Positions 45,025-56,999 of a stretch of 64,000 nt of DNA are shown in pieces. The position numbers and the translations under genes are program-made. Within the stretch, counting starts at the first letter, position 1. Each line of letters begins with the position of its first letter. A model generated the notes under the pieces. That model was not told the DNA's origin. It saw only the letters and a program-made list of their open reading frames with translations, and searched no databases. The DNA comes from Tenrec ecaudatus (lineage: Eukaryota; Chordata; Mammalia; Afrosoricida; Tenrecidae), in contig NC_134535.1 of the NCBI RefSeq assembly GCF_050624435.1, forward strand, positions 129,074,731-129,138,730, in the 5' to 3' direction.

Positions 45025-46486
45025 TCGGTTTGGCCCTCCAGGAAAGGGCAGCTATTTCTGGGTGGAGTGTGGGTGTGGTGGGGATTACGGAATACTGGTT
45101 TTCAGAAGTAAAGGAGGCCCCCAGTGAGGGATGGTCCTTGTCAACTCTACCCCTCTGTTGAGCTCTTGAGGTTCTTGAGTTGACTGTGGCCTAAACTGCT
45201 GCTGTGACCCCCCTCCTGAGCTCTAGTCCTGACAGAGTTAAATAAAATTACAGGTAGACTAGGACGAGAAGGAAGTCTTTTTCAACTTCTCTTCCAAGAC
45301 CATATTTGTCAACCCAATTCCAACTTGATGGTGATGGTGGGGCAATGGATTTCACAGTCAGAATCGTCTGAGAGCTGCCAGCAACTTGGACTAATCTATA
45401 AGCGAGACAGGAAGACTCTAGGAATGGATGACAGGGGTGGCGTCTCACAATGCACCAACAGATTTAGCTGGCTCGCCAATGGCAGACCTGACCCAGCATC
45501 GCGCACGAGGCCGCTTACCTATCAACTCTCTGAGCTCCTCTCTCCAGTCCCGTGGAAAATAAGGGATGCCTCCTTGTCTGACCCTATAGAACTTGGAGGT
45601 CATCCTCCAAATGCAAATATTCAAAAGTTGGCTTTTTTTCTGCTTTCTTATTTTAGCCCTTTCAGGTGGGGTTCTCAGTGGCATCACTCCTCTCCCTGCC
45701 TATGCACTTGGCCTGGAGCACCATGGGGCACGTGGTGGTCCCTTTGTCTCTGCGTCCCCACGGGGTCCTGCATGCTCTCTGTAGTTGTGAGTGCCTCCCC
45801 CACAGCATGCCGGCCTGCATGTCTGCTCTCACGGTCTGTTCCCAACAATGCGTCCCTTCTCTCATCCCCATATAATTGGTTACGTCTAAGCCCGAGAGTC
45901 AGCTCCGATTAGTAAAACAGAAAGGTGAATGAAATAGGATGGACACATGCGATTAATGCCACTGAGCAGTCCATGTGAAAATGTTTGTTTTATAAGCTTA
46001 CCACAGTAAAATGGTGTGGGGGGTGGGCATGGAGGCAGGACTCCGTTCCCATCTGATAATCAGAAGATCCCATGAGAATGCTTTCAAGAGTGGTCACAGG
46101 CGCCAGGGCCCACAGGGGTCGTTGATGAAGTAGGCCTTGTGCAGTCACCTTAACCATGGGCTGCTTGGTCTTTCTTTTGCTTTCCTTTACGAGAAATATG
46201 CATCTACAGAGAGTCTTCCCAACATGATGACCCTGCGCTCCGGTGCCAGGGAGTACTAGGGAGCGGTAAGCACGGGGAAAGAGAACCCACACATCTGGAG
46301 AAGTGCTCTCAGCTCCTGCTAGGGGATGCATGTCGAAAGCAGAAAGCTGGGGTCAGTGAAGCGGACGTTTCGTCTCTCAAACGAAACCAAGAATCTAGCT
46401 CCGAGTAAGAATCCCCCTGTACTAGTGAGTGTACTGCACACATAGCTCATATGTGGCCTATGGGCACACTGGCGGAAGACCACAAG
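45025..46486. other. Single-copy spacer, no gene
   Basis: An open frame of 195 codons at 45325-45912 has no recognisable domain and overlaps long frames on the other strand, so it is treated as chance. Confidence 0.45.
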
Positions 46487-46695
46487 AGCCCTGCTATCAC
46501 AGTGGTTCAATCCCTGAGCTACTACCAGAAAGTCCTGCGGTTCACGCCCACCAGCCACTCCCTAGGAGAACGGTGTGCAGTCCGCTTCCATGAAGATGCA
46601 CAGTGGCTGGAGACCTGGTGTTGGCAGCTCCCCTCAGTCCTGCAGCGTCCCTGCGGGTCGGAATCGACTTGATGGCAGGGTTGGGTTTTTGGTGG
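46487..46695 (+). repeat. AfroSINE
   Basis: AGAGCCCTGCTATCACAGTGG head, GCGGTTCACGCCCACCAGCC B-box region, and a CGGGTCGGAATCGACTTGAT tail followed by TTGGGTTTTT. Confidence 0.8.
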
Positions 46696-46844
46696 CTATA
46701 AGGGATAACGCCCGTGGTTTTAGGACAAGGGCTCTCTGACTGCTGTTTAGAATTCTGCAGGCCAAGGACCAACACCTTGGAGATGCAGAAACACAAAGCA
46801 GAACAAAAGAAAACACAACATCAAACACAGACTCCTGGGGGAGG

Positions 46845-46990
46845 GAGTAGCTGCTCTGTACCATGCAGTCTATGCTGACTCGTTGGGAGCCCATTAGACA
46901 GAGGAGAACTGCCCATCGGTTTTCTAGAGTCATGTTTACAAAATAGGCAGGTCTTTCTCCCACGGAACTACCTGGCCGGTTAGACGTGCT
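46845..46990 (-). repeat. AfroSINE, truncated
   Basis: GTCTATGCTGACTCGTTGGG, AGACAGAGGAGAACTGCCC and GGCAGGTCTTTCTCCCACGG. The head is cut short. Confidence 0.65.
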
Positions 46991-47467
46991 GGCCTTTCAC
47001 AGAACAGCTGTGCTGCCACAGATCCCAGGTGAGGAAGCAGCCTGGCTGGATGTGGGTGTGTGTCTGGGCACCCGTGTGTGCAGCTCCTGGGTCAGCATGA
47101 CCCCCTCCTGAAGCACAGACAGCAGACTTCTGCAGGGAGCTCAGGCCCCTGTTTCCCTTTTCTCATTAGACCCGTTCTCCCTTGCCAGCAAGACCATCTT
47201 GCCTTAAAGCAGCTGGGAAGAAGCTGTCTGATTTATGGCTCCTCCTCCCATGGCTTCTGGGGACGTTGTTTGTCCTGACCCTAGTCCTGCGCTTTATCAC
47301 AGAGATCTGTAGCCCAGCAGTGACCACGTGCAGGGAAGCGTCTGCAAGCTGGGTTCTGGGTCCCAGGAAAAGCGTGAAGCTTTGAGAAGTCAGAAGTGGA
47401 GAAGTTCCGCACTCCAGGGTAAGATGCTACCCCGTCCTCTGCATGTGTGCTTCTGTCCTCTACAAGA

Positions 47468-47672
47468 TTCCCAGCATCCCACTGCCATCAAATCCATCTG
47501 GCTCACAGTGAGTGGCCTCAAAAGACAGCGTAAAACGGTCCCCACAGAGTCTTCAAGGCTGTAAATCCTCCCGGAAGCAGATTGTGAGTTCTTTCTCTCG
47601 TGGAGAAGCTGGTAGGTTTGAACTGCTGACCTTTTGGTGAGCAGCACAGTGCTTAACTACTGCGCTATCATA
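47468..47672 (-). repeat. AfroSINE
   Basis: CCACTGCCATCAAATCCATC, CTTCAAGGCTGTAAATCC, GGTTTGAACTGCTGACC and TTAACTACTGCGCTATCA. Confidence 0.8.
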
Positions 47673-47785
47673 ACTTCTTCTCTAAAATAGAGAGTCCCAA
47701 ATTATCCCCGATTTCTAGTCTAAGGCCGTTTCTTTTATCCCAGTCACTGCATTTAACTGAAAAAGTAAAGCCCTGAAGGATAAAA

Positions 47786-47984
47786 CAAGAACCCAAACCC
47801 ACTGCTGTGGAGTGGATTCCGAGTCATAAGCCGCCCTGTGCTGGTAGGGCTTCTGAGGCTAGAGGTCTTTCTGATGGGAGCAGACAGCCTCATCTTTCTC
47901 CTGAGGAGCAACTGATGGGCTTGAACCACCAGCCTTATGGTTAGCAGTGTAACACCTACTGGACAGTGCCACAGAGCACCTTTT
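47786..47984 (-). repeat. AfroSINE
   Basis: ACCCAAACCCACTGCTGTGG, GAGTCATAAGCCGCCCTGTG, TCTTTCTCCTGAGGAGCAAC and ACCAGCCTTATGGTTAGCAG. Confidence 0.8.
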
Positions 47985-48349
47985 CATGACTGGGACTAGA
48001 AACCCAGGGTTTAGCTGCCAATGTGACCGCCCACACATGAGCTTGTAGTTGGCCAGTACTAAATGTCTGTGATACTCATGTGAGCAATGAGTGTTAGTCT
48101 TTTCGTAAAACTCTAGGAACTAGTTATTTGGTCATCTATTTCTGTAAGAAGGGCTGCCTGCCTCTGTGCTCTAGAAAGCCAAAGGAAGGAGAATGAATGG
48201 GGCTGGGGAGGCAATCAATTTCATTTCCCATGCCCATGACTCTACTAAGGAGTTTGGTTGCCTAGAAAAAATGAAGGACATATGTTTGCTGTGTCTTAAA
48301 GATGTGTGAAGAAGACTTCGTTTTCCATCTGCCAGTGAGAAAGAGATTG

Positions 48350-48475
48350 ATGTTAGAATCAGGAAACTCGGGGCGCAGACTCACCCCTGCCCCTCATTGC
48401 CTGATTATGTGATCTTCGGTTGGTCCTTTCATTTTTCTGAGTCCGTTTTCCTCCACCCTAAAGGGAAGAGTTAGT
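48350..48475 (+). repeat. MIR SINE
   Basis: TTGCCTGATTATGTGATC, TTCGGTTGGTCCTTTCATT and TTTCTGAGTCCGTTTTCC, MIR core on the plus strand. Confidence 0.6.
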
Positions 48476-48517
48476 TCAGCGCTCCCTCCAACCTCTTGTG
48501 TATTAATGAACCTAGAT

Positions 48518-48692
48518 GGGCGTCCCTGAATGGTGACACACTCAGCTGCCACCCAGGTATGGCGCCCAACCGAGGCACCTCAGAAAACAGGCCTGAAGGC
48601 TTGCTTCCAAACAGCAGCCCCCAATAACCCTGTGGATCACAGCTCTACTCTGATGCCCCTGGGGGTGCTCTGAGTGGAGGCAGCAACAACAA
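48518..48692 (+). repeat. AfroSINE, CA-rich tail type
   Basis: GGGCGTCCCTGAATGGTGAC head, AGGCACCTCAGAAAACAGGC body and CCCTGTGGATCACAGC, with a GGCAGCAACAACAAA tail like that of RTE. Confidence 0.65.
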
Positions 48693-48883
48693 ATGCTCCT
48701 GAAGGCTCTGCTGCTCGTGGGAAGGGCTAAGGGAGAGTCTGCATTCTAGTTTGGCTGGAAAGAAATTGTGCTGGAAAAAATATTACCAGGACATCCATCC
48801 TCTCCCTACAGAATGCACTCCGAGTACGTTTCTAGAAACCACACCTTAATTACAATTCTTTAATAGATAAACTGTCCTTTGGT

Positions 48884-49100
48884 GAGAAGCCCAGGTGGGT
48901 CAATGGCTAAGTGCCTGGCTGCTGACGGAAAGGCTGGTGGTTCGAACCCACCAGCCACTCTGCAGGGAAAAGGGCCAGGCGCGCTGTGCCCACACAAATG
49001 CAGCCTAGCAAAACCCCAAGACGTGTTTGAGAAACCCTCCTCTGTCACTTGGCGTCACCGTGAGAAGAAGCTGGCTCAACAACACCTAGCCACAGCCATC
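48884..49100 (+). repeat. AfroSINE with an intact tRNA-like B box
   Basis: The head reads AAGCCCAGGTGGGTCAATGG, with a perfect GGTTCGAACCC B box at 48939-48949, and the copy ends in GCTCAACAACACCTAGCC. Confidence 0.8.
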
Positions 49101-49114
49101 GGGAAGCCACTTTT

Positions 49115-49303
49115 GGCATCCTCAAACCTCATCCTGCCATGACCATCCTCAGGTACAGGGACCCCATAGGACAGAGGAGAGCTGCCCCGCCGGCTCCCCA
49201 AGCCTGTCAATCTTGGCTGAAGCAGCCAGCCACAGCTTTCTCCCTTAGAGTCCAAGCTACCGACTTTTTAGCAAGCGGCCACATGCTTAACCAGGGTTCC
49301 TTC
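49115..49303 (-). repeat. AfroSINE, facing the copy at 48.9 kb
   Basis: GGACCCCATAGGACAGAGGA, GAGCTGCCCCGCCGG and TTTAGCAAGCGGCCACATGC. Diverged. With the preceding plus-strand copy it forms a tail-to-tail pair. Confidence 0.65.
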
Positions 49304-49369
49304 TACACACTATAGCCTCACTGAAATTTTCGTTTCAGAGAACAAAACGGAATGCAATAGGGATTTTTT

Positions 49370-49425
49370 TGTTTGTTGGGTTGGTTGATTGGTTGGTTGG
49401 GTGGGTGGGTGGGTGGGTGGTTTTT
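49370..49425. repeat. (GGTT)n/(GGGT)5 run with G-quadruplex potential
   Basis: GGTT-type units pass into five perfect GGGT units at 49399-49418. Confidence 0.9.
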
Positions 49426-49599
49426 GAGTGTGCAGGTGGGGCCAGCCCTACCCCCAGGTGGGCATCAGGCATTGCTACGGGTGCCCACTGGTGACAGACG
49501 GAGGAAAGAGCAGGGCTTTGCTGAGAATTTATTTTCTGTTAACTCCCTTCCCTGGTAGCCTCCTTAGAGCCTCCCCATGATTGTAGAGGGTGAAGGCTA

Positions 49600-50125
49600 T
49601 TGGCTGCTGGGTGCTGTTGAGTCCGGTACAGCTCGTACAACCTAACGCTACCCTGAAAACAACAGAGCAAGACGCTGCCAGGCCCATCGCCATCCTCACA
49701 CTCCCTGCGACACTTGAGCCCATTCTTGCAGCCGCTGTGACATTCCGTCTTATTCGTTTTTCACTGACCCTGTATTTAACGGCGCCTGCTGCCCTTTTCC
49801 AGGGACTGGTCTCTCCTGACAACACGCTCCAGTACTCGAGACAAAGTCTCCTCCTCCTCTTGTCTAAGGCACGTCCCAGCAGGACTTGTTCCAGGGTAGA
49901 TTTGGTTGTCTTTGGTAAAAGCCCTGGTGGAATCAGGTAAGCATTAGACAGCTGTCCACAAGGCTGGTGGCTCGAAGTCACCAGCTGCTCCCCGGAAGAG
50001 AGACGACTGAGAGACTCTGAAGCCCTGCTCTATGAAACGGACCCAACTCCTGGGCCGCAGGCGGGGCGGGTAGCCCACCTGTACTTCCACTATTCTTTGT
50101 CAGCCTCGTCATTCAAATGAATTTA
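49600..50125 (-). repeat. RTE 3'-end fragment split by an AfroSINE
   Basis: 49600-49916 and about 50061-50125. Contains GGTGCTGTTGAGTCCGG, TGAGCCCATTCTTGCAGCC, TTCCAGGGACTGGTCTCTCC, then after the SINE CACTATTCTTTGTCAGC and CATTCAAATGAAT. Confidence 0.7.
49917..50060 (+). repeat. AfroSINE inserted in an RTE fragment
   Basis: AAAAGCCCTGGTGGAATCAG head and GGTGGCTCGAAGTCACCAGC B-box region, ending in a shortened tail. RTE sequence continues on the right. Confidence 0.7.
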
Positions 50126-51047
50126 TTCTCCTCTGGTCTTCCAAGGCACTGCCCAGCTTCCACGTGCATGTGAGGTTCTTGAAAGTCCTGCAGCCTGGAG
50201 TCAGGTGCATGGGAGTCCTCAACATGGCAGCTCTGCTCTTTAATCTTGCGACGACAAGCCGGCAGCTTGGAGAGGTTAAGTGAGGTCCGGTTACTCCATG
50301 GTGATGTGGACACAAGTTTCTCTGACTCCAAGGCTCAGCAAGTCAAGACAGCTCTGAAGGCAGAGAACCTAAGGATAGGGGTTGTGCGGTGGCAGTGGGA
50401 TGGGACCAGGGTACTGAGGGCCACCTGTGAGAGCAGGAGCTGCAGGCCCTGTAGTCGCGATGGTGGCACATGGGAATTTCAGCTCCTTCCAACTCAGGAT
50501 CACCTCAGGTCCCCAGAGCAGGCTGGGACACCTCAGGGAGGGTGAAAGGGTATCCCCTAGGGAAGGGCACCCCGAGCGCTGGGGTGTCAGTGAGACATGA
50601 AGGGGCACCGAGGACTCGCAGCTATGGATGTGTGACCAGGGTTCCATCCCTGCCCCTGGGGCAAACTGTGTCAACCAGCCTGTGTTCCCAAGAGGAAGCC
50701 AGGAGGGTCAACCCCTGAGGATGTTCCCAGGTGAAGGAGGGGAGCAGACAGTGGCTAGGAACGACTTTCTAGAAAGATGTCCGCGCCAGGGAAAGGTGCA
50801 AGGAAGAGCCTGGCGCCATTCCATCAAAGAGATGCCCTGGCAGGGAGACGCCTGGATGGACATGGAGGACCAGGGCCGCACTCTCTCCTCTTGCTCCGTG
50901 CTGCCAGCAACAGAGCGCGTGGGAGGCACAAGCACGTCTCAAAACCTCCATTTTTGTAGCTGCCAGACAGGAAGACAGTGCCCAACCGAACCACCGAACC
51001 ATGGGCTGGTCGAAAGGGAACATACAACTCTTATATAAAAAAGGAAA

Positions 51048-51215
51048 AAAATCAAACCGATGGCAACTCACGGCGCCCTCGTGTGTGCCAGCGGGGAGCT
51101 GTGCCCCACCGCAGCGTGTGCAATGTGCACTCCTTCCGGAGGCAGCTCACCAAGGGTAGACTGGAGCCTCCGCCCTTCCAGTGAGAGGCTTGTTAACCGT
51201 GTGTGGCGCCCAAGG
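51048..51215 (-). repeat. AfroSINE
   Basis: AACCGATGGCAACTCACGGC, GAGCTGTGCCCCACCGC and TTGTTAACCGTGTGTGGCGC blocks. Confidence 0.65.
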
Positions 51216-51279
51216 CCGCCTCCCCGTGCAGTGTTGACCGTTTGCAAACAGTGCACACACATCCACCCTTTTCATTCTC

Positions 51280-51455
51280 TGACCAGCCTTATGAAACTGC
51301 TATTACGATTATCATCATCTCCCCCTTTAGAGTAGGAAACAGGCACAGAGAGACTTCACAGCTGGCCCGAGAGCACCCAGCTGTAAGGTGGCAAAGGTGG
51401 GATTTGAACCCAGGAAGTCTGGCTCCGGCACCCAGGCTCTTAACCACGTGGCTAT
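51280..51455 (-). repeat. MIR SINE, well preserved
   Basis: ATTATCATCATCTCCCCC, AGGAAACAGGCACAGAGAG, GCACCCAGCTGTAAGGTGGC and GGGATTTGAACCCAGGAAGTC cover most of the element. Confidence 0.85.
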
Positions 51456-52775
51456 GTGATGACATGCGTCAGCACCAACGGTGCGTCTTTAAAAGAGCAG
51501 AAGCGCTCTTGCTTTTGCCGCTGGGACACCTGGGAGGGAGGATGCGAATCCGATTCCCAGGCTGAAGATGTCACCTGGCGCCTGCGGTCTGGGGACCTGT
51601 TAGGCGGGTGCCAGGCTCCTCTGAGGTGAGGAGAGGAACTGCACGCCCTGCAGGCCCTCTCCCAGCCTCAGGGCCACCGTCTCCTGTTCTTTTTAAAAGC
51701 AACTTGTCTGTGCTGCCCAGAGCGGGCTTGTCTGTCTCCTGGAGACAGCGGTTGTCAGGCCCGGAGAGCAGAGCAGGCATGGCAAAAATAGCAGCGCCGG
51801 CAGACTGCGTGGCTGCGATTTCCTTTTGAAATGTCGCCTGCGCTCGCCCTCCAAAGAGCTGGGCCCTGCCGGTGCCCTTTGCAGCCTGCAAACGTGGAGG
51901 CTGTTAATGCTCTGGGCCATTTTCTAGAAGCAGGCGAAGAGTGTCTGCTGGGAGCCCTGGCGGATTTAAAATACGACAAATAAATAAACCCTCCGCACAG
52001 TGGCAAATGGGGCTAGGGCCCAAAGTAGATTAAGTAGCAGCCTGCGTGAGGCCCACTATTGGCATCACTGACTCTGGAATGGGATTTTTTTCTCTATTAT
52101 TCTGTGGACACGGGAGACACTCCATGTGCAAGAACCCTGCAAAGGTCGCTGCCGGGAGGGTGCCTCTCCCCAGTTCTGGTCTCCTGGGAAGCATGGGCCG
52201 GGAGGCCCGGGAAGGGTCCGGGAGGCAGGGTGAACCGCTTCCCCTGGAGTTGAGAAAACACAGGCACTGCCCACGACCAACCCTGGCCCACAGAGCACAC
52301 AGGCGCTATAAAGTCAGGCCATTGCAGCTTGCTCTCCACACTGGCACACGTGAACAACACGACCACCTTCCCCAGCCCTCAAGCCCAGAGCAGGAACCTG
52401 GTGGCAACAGGAGACAGGTCACATAAGAACTCAGAGACCACCTGTCTGCATTCCCAGGGACCTGCCCCTCGGAAGGACCCTGTTCCACCAAACCCCAAGC
52501 TCCAGCCCCGATCTTGCCAAGAAGAAACTGAGCGATCCAAGCCAGTCCAGGGATTACGTGGGATGGAAAACGGAAACGCTGCATTTAAACAGGCGGGATT
52601 CTTCTCCTCCTCCAAGCGGCCATGGTGAGCTAGTCAGACCACACCTTCCTTCCCGTAGCATTAGCAACGGTCAGACCAGAGAGCCAAGGCGGCAGCCATA
52701 GCCTGGTGGTCCCCAGAGAACAGTACTCTATGGGATCTGGCCGTGGCATTTGCATAGAGAGGCAAGAGGACAGAA
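51456..52775. other. Single-copy GC-rich spacer
   Basis: Multiple overlapping open frames in all directions reflect base composition. No gene recognised. Confidence 0.45.
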
Positions 52776-52920
52776 AACCAAAACCAAGCCGCCATAGCAT
52801 CACAGTGACCCTGTCGGACAGGTGGCCCCTGTGTGTTTCTCAGACAGTTAACTTTTCCCAGGAGGAGAGCAGCGGGTGGTTTCGAACTGCTGACCTTGAA
52901 GGTTAGCAGCCCAGTTCTGA
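52776..52920 (-). repeat. AfroSINE
   Basis: GTGACCCTGTCGGACAGGTG, GGTGGTTTCGAACTGCTGAC and GAAGGTTAGCAGCCCAG. A short plus-strand tail-like piece (GAGTTGGAATTGACTCG) follows at about 52960. Confidence 0.75.
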
Positions 52921-53016
52921 TGAAGGGGACACAGATACCGCGAAAAAGTAAGGGCCAATGAGTTGGAATTGACTCGCCCACCACTGGTTGTAAAAGGAGA
53001 TAAAGGTGCCTACTTC

Positions 53017-53150
53017 ACAACCCGTCACTGTGGAGTGGATTCTGACTGCCGGCGACCCTGGAGGACAGAGGAGAACTGCCGCATGGGACTTCCCAGGCTA
53101 GGGATAGGCAAGGCTCTCTCCTCTGACAAGCTCAGAAGCCCACAGGGGTT
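53017..53150 (-). repeat. AfroSINE fragment, rightmost copy before the KCNA6 quiet zone
   Basis: GTCACTGTGGAGTGGATTCTG, GACCCTGGAGGACAGAGGAG and AACTGCCGCATGGGAC. The head is degraded. Confidence 0.65.
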
Positions 53151-53743
53151 CCACTAGCCTGTCCACTAGGGGTCACAGTGCATGGGCTGGTAACAGGGAT
53201 GGGAAGCAGCGACCACGCCTTTTTCCAGCAGAGAGTTGGAGTTTCCAACCACAGACCATTCAGGGAGCAGCCAGTATCCGTAACCATCGGGCTGGGTGTG
53301 GGAGGATGCTGTAAGACCGAGGGTGGGAAACATCCTAGACATTCAGTCAATCAACACCTTTGATGGATAAATAAATAAAGCAGTAATAGCAAAGCAAGCA
53401 GAGAGAAGGCGTGAGCAGCAGGGCTGAAGATTGAAGATACCCGGGGAAAGGATGAAGGGGTGGTGTGAGCCTAAGGGAAATGACAACAGGAGAAAGAGCA
53501 AACGCCAGTAACGAGAGACGATCCATCATAGACGGCAATGTGAATGATAATCAACAGATGATAATGGATAGGGGAAAGGCAAACAAAGGCTGACACTGCC
53601 CATGTGTTTTGTTCACCCAATGCACCTGTGCCTCGTCATCCGGTTGCTAAGGGTTAATAGCTGCTGCCCTGGAGGGGTGGAGAAAATGAAGCCTTGGCGC
53701 TCAGTGAAGTTCCCTCCCTAGGATTTTTTTCCCCATTTTCACC

Positions 53744-53761
53744 TCTTTTTTTTTTTTTTTT
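53744..53761. repeat. Poly(T) tract
   Basis: T-run of about 18 bases. No recognisable retroelement body is next to it. Confidence 0.8.
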
Positions 53762-54074
53762 ACAATATAGTAAATCCCTGCCCTAGTTTATATAATTAAT
53801 GAACAATATCATAGTTCCACACTGTGACACAGTTATGCTGTGCGCTGACTAAAAGTGGTTTGATTTCTCTTTAGAGGAGAAAGAAAGGTCTATGTCAACC
53901 CCACAATGCTTCGATTGTCAACATTTTTAAAAGAAATAAATAATAAAAACTGCGTGCATGAAGTAGCAAGGGGCTACGGGATGACAGTGCTAAAGTGTCC
54001 CCATGTGGCAGATGAGCCAACTGCCAGTCCCTCCTGGAGAGAAAGAGGGCAAATGCGGAGATTTAGGAAGCCAA

Positions 54075-54107
54075 ACACACGCACACGCACACGCACACGC
54101 ACACACC
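54075..54107. repeat. (ACACGC)n hexanucleotide repeat
   Basis: About five hexamer units in single-copy DNA. Confidence 0.9.
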
Positions 54108-54591
54108 AACCAGCCAAGGGGGAAAACTCCCACGTCACATGCTCCCTGCATTCTTTTTCCTGTTATTATGAACAATCCAGTGATCGGGGCCGGGGTGGGG
54201 TGTAGGGGTGGGGGCATTCATTCATAGAGTTGTTGTGAACCTCCACATCCTATCGCAGAATATTTCCATCTGCCTCAGCTGTTCCCTGGTTTGACCAGCA
54301 CCACCTGGGGGTGGGGTGAGGGTGGGCGGTGTGCTGGGGTCCCTCCTGAGGTCAGAAGGGTGAGCCTGTGTTTGCTCTACCAGCTCCAGGAGGGACTCCT
54401 GAGCGTTCCTTAGAGACCCGCTGGTGACTTGTAACCCACCTCTCCTCTTGCTCCTGCCTTCCGTGCCTGACAGACACAGCCAGGAGCTGTGACAGCTTTG
54501 GCTAGAAATCAGGGCAACGTCCGCGTGAGGGTTTTTTTTTCCCCAGCCAAATTCCAGTCCCATCCTTTCTTCTGATGTCCTAGTTACTGCG

Positions 54592-54609
54592 TTTATTTTA
54601 TTATTTATT
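54592..54609 (-). terminator. Cluster of AATAAA hexamers, possible distal KCNA6 poly(A) site
   Basis: Two AATAAA hexamers on the minus strand at 54592-54597 and 54604-54609, with related AT-rich sequence between them. They lie in single-copy DNA about 3.8 kb past the KCNA6 stop. They could end a long 3'UTR isoform, or be chance matches in AT-rich DNA. Confidence 0.25.
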
Positions 54610-56999
54610 CTCTTTCCTTGACTTCCATGACTCTGGAAGCCTTTGAAGCCTAGAAAGACCCTGAGGTGGGCATAGATCTGACTGAGACAGCAGAATATTT
54701 GAGTTGTACCCATCACATATATTCTCGCTCTCTCTCGCTCTCTTCGTGTCTTATTCTTGCAACTTCAAGAAATGTTGAGAAGACATTTGTGTCGACCCCC
54801 AGCAATCTCATCTCCCTTGGGAAGTCCCTCGCAGAGGTGAGCAGGGACAAGGGACTAAAGTCAGGACAGGGGGATTCTCCTGCCCACAGGCCTTCTCAGC
54901 AGGCACTCGGACCCACCCCTGTCCTGCAGTTCCGAGGCGGGGTCTCAACAAGAAGGACCACTCAGATGCCGGCGAGAGGGAGACAGACAGACAGATACAG
55001 GGGAGAGGGGGGAGGGGAGTGGAAGACAGCAATGAATGGAGAGGAAAGAAAAGCCCCAGGAAAGCAAAGATGATGGGATTTAGGAGGGGAGGGGAGACTG
55101 CCAGGAGGAAAGAAAAGAAAATCACACAGAGAGCTGGGCGGCTCTCCTCCCAAGGAAAATGGACATCCAAATTTGCTTATTCCCCTAAAATGTGCTTTCT
55201 CCCCACTCCTCTGCTGCGCCCCCTCCCCTCGCCCCTCCCCATCCCTGACCTAGTTGTACCTGGAGGATTTTGTGCAGAACAAATCCCCCAGGGCCGAGAC
55301 TTACCTCTGATGGAAAGACAGCCGGGTGTCCCTCCTCTCTCTCCGGGAGGGGCTCCTGCAGCAGGAATCCCATGCCTCCGGCAGCGAAGGAGGCGGACAG
55401 TGCTGGCCATCCTCCGGAGCTGGAGCTGGCTGGAGTCAGGTGCAACGTGTCCGCTGGAGCCCCCTCGCCCCAGCCATCGAGGTCACGCGGTGTGTCTCTT
55501 CTCTTGGTCCTCATGGGACACACTCTACCCAAAGAGGCTCAGGATCTGCGAGGGTCTTTCCCAGAAATGAGGCGGCAGGTCACAACCTCTCCGTCTCTCT
55601 TCAACATCTTCTCAAAGAGCCACCCATGAGATTCCTTCCCAGGTGCTAACCTGTGCCCTGGGAGGGAAGGAAGTTCATTCATCTCGGTCTTCCTTGAAGC
55701 TGGGAAGGGCCTTCCTTGGAAAACTTAAAACTATGATCAATGCCTGCCTGACTGGCCTGGCTGCGTCTCAAAGAACAATGCCTCCTCTCCAGCGGGTCTC
55801 CTGGTCCTTTTGACTAACATTGGGTTCCCTGGGCCCTGGCTTAGCAGTCAAGTGTTTACAGAATCAGGGGTCAGGCAAAGCAGTTTCTCTGTAGCAGAGC
55901 AGGGAATCCAGGAAGGAGAATCACGGAGACAGTTTAGGGGACCTGCTTCCCCCCACATTTCTAACTGTCACGCACGCAACACTCCCAGCCCCTAGACCAA
56001 TACGTAGGAGATTCTCCCATTTGGGGAAGCTGGGAATATGTGGTCTCCTGTTTTTCCTGGCTTTCCAAATCAGAAGACAGAATAGGCTGGACGGTTGCTA
56101 CAGCAACCAGAGTCCCTGGAGAGCCCAGCTTGCCACACACCCTTGACTTTCAAACATGCTCTGACTTGAAGAGGAAATGTGTTCTGCGAGATGGTGCTGA
56201 GAATGATCACCGAGAGAGATCTGTCTATCCATGTCCCCACATTGGCCCTGCACCGCGAGCATCCCCTTTGCCTCCATTCTGGCCTGGACCCTTTTCACAT
56301 ACTCAGGTGTTCCTGAGGAGAAGCTGGAAACCTTGTGGCCTTAGAGCAGGTTTCTGAATCATGCGCTTCTCTGTTTCGTCCTGTATCATTCAGGCTTGGA
56401 GAAGCCAATCTCCCTGTCAAGGTGACCTTGAGCCCTGGATGATTCCACTGAACCGGCCTAAAAAGCATCCTCCTCTAGGCAGGGTAAGGAGAAAACTTGA
56501 GACACACAATAGTGAGTGGGGAGGGGAGAATCTAGGGAGCTGAGGACCCATATTCTTGGGCTTTGGATCTGAGACGGATTTGAGAGAGAGGCCTTGCCAG
56601 TGGGTGGAAGGTGGGGGAAACCAGGCAATGAATGAAAACTCAAGTCAATGACTGAAATCCACACATTTGAAAAGCTTCAGCTCCAGCTTCCCAGGTGAGT
56701 CCACCAACATCCCCCATGGGGTAGGGAGGGGAAGACAATAAAGTTCCCATTGAAGGGGTGGGGGAACTGAGGCCCTCGGAAGGACTGGGGTGCCAAAGCT
56801 GGGGTGTCAAAACCCAGATTAGATCCAGCGCTCATAGGAGCCACACTGCCTCTCAGGAAATCCTCCAAAGGCAACCCTCATAAATTGTCCTTGAAGAAAA
56901 CAATTCTTTAAAATAAAATTCTCATCTAAGAATCTTAAAGCGTAGATATAAAATTAAGAACAGGTTAACAGTCCCTTCCTGGGTGCCTGGACTGCACCC

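Larger units (their letters stand above)
53151..56999. other. Repeat-poor DNA downstream of KCNA6
   Basis: No AfroSINE, LTR, RTE or L1 seen. Contains a purine-rich block (54955-55135) and the AATAAA cluster at 54.6 kb. Open frames at 54222-55649 are compositional. Confidence 0.5.

Noticed and set aside
45325..45912. 195-codon plus-strand frame
   Set aside because: No recognisable domain, and overlapping frames exist on the minus strand.
48884..48955. tRNA gene
   Set aside because: The B box and tRNA-like head belong to an AfroSINE. It lacks a consistent cloverleaf and is followed by the SINE body.
53159..53176. CTCF-like motif GTCCACTAGGGGTCAC
   Set aside because: The core fits only partly (no GGCGC-type right half) and it abuts a decayed SINE. 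Too weak to annotate.
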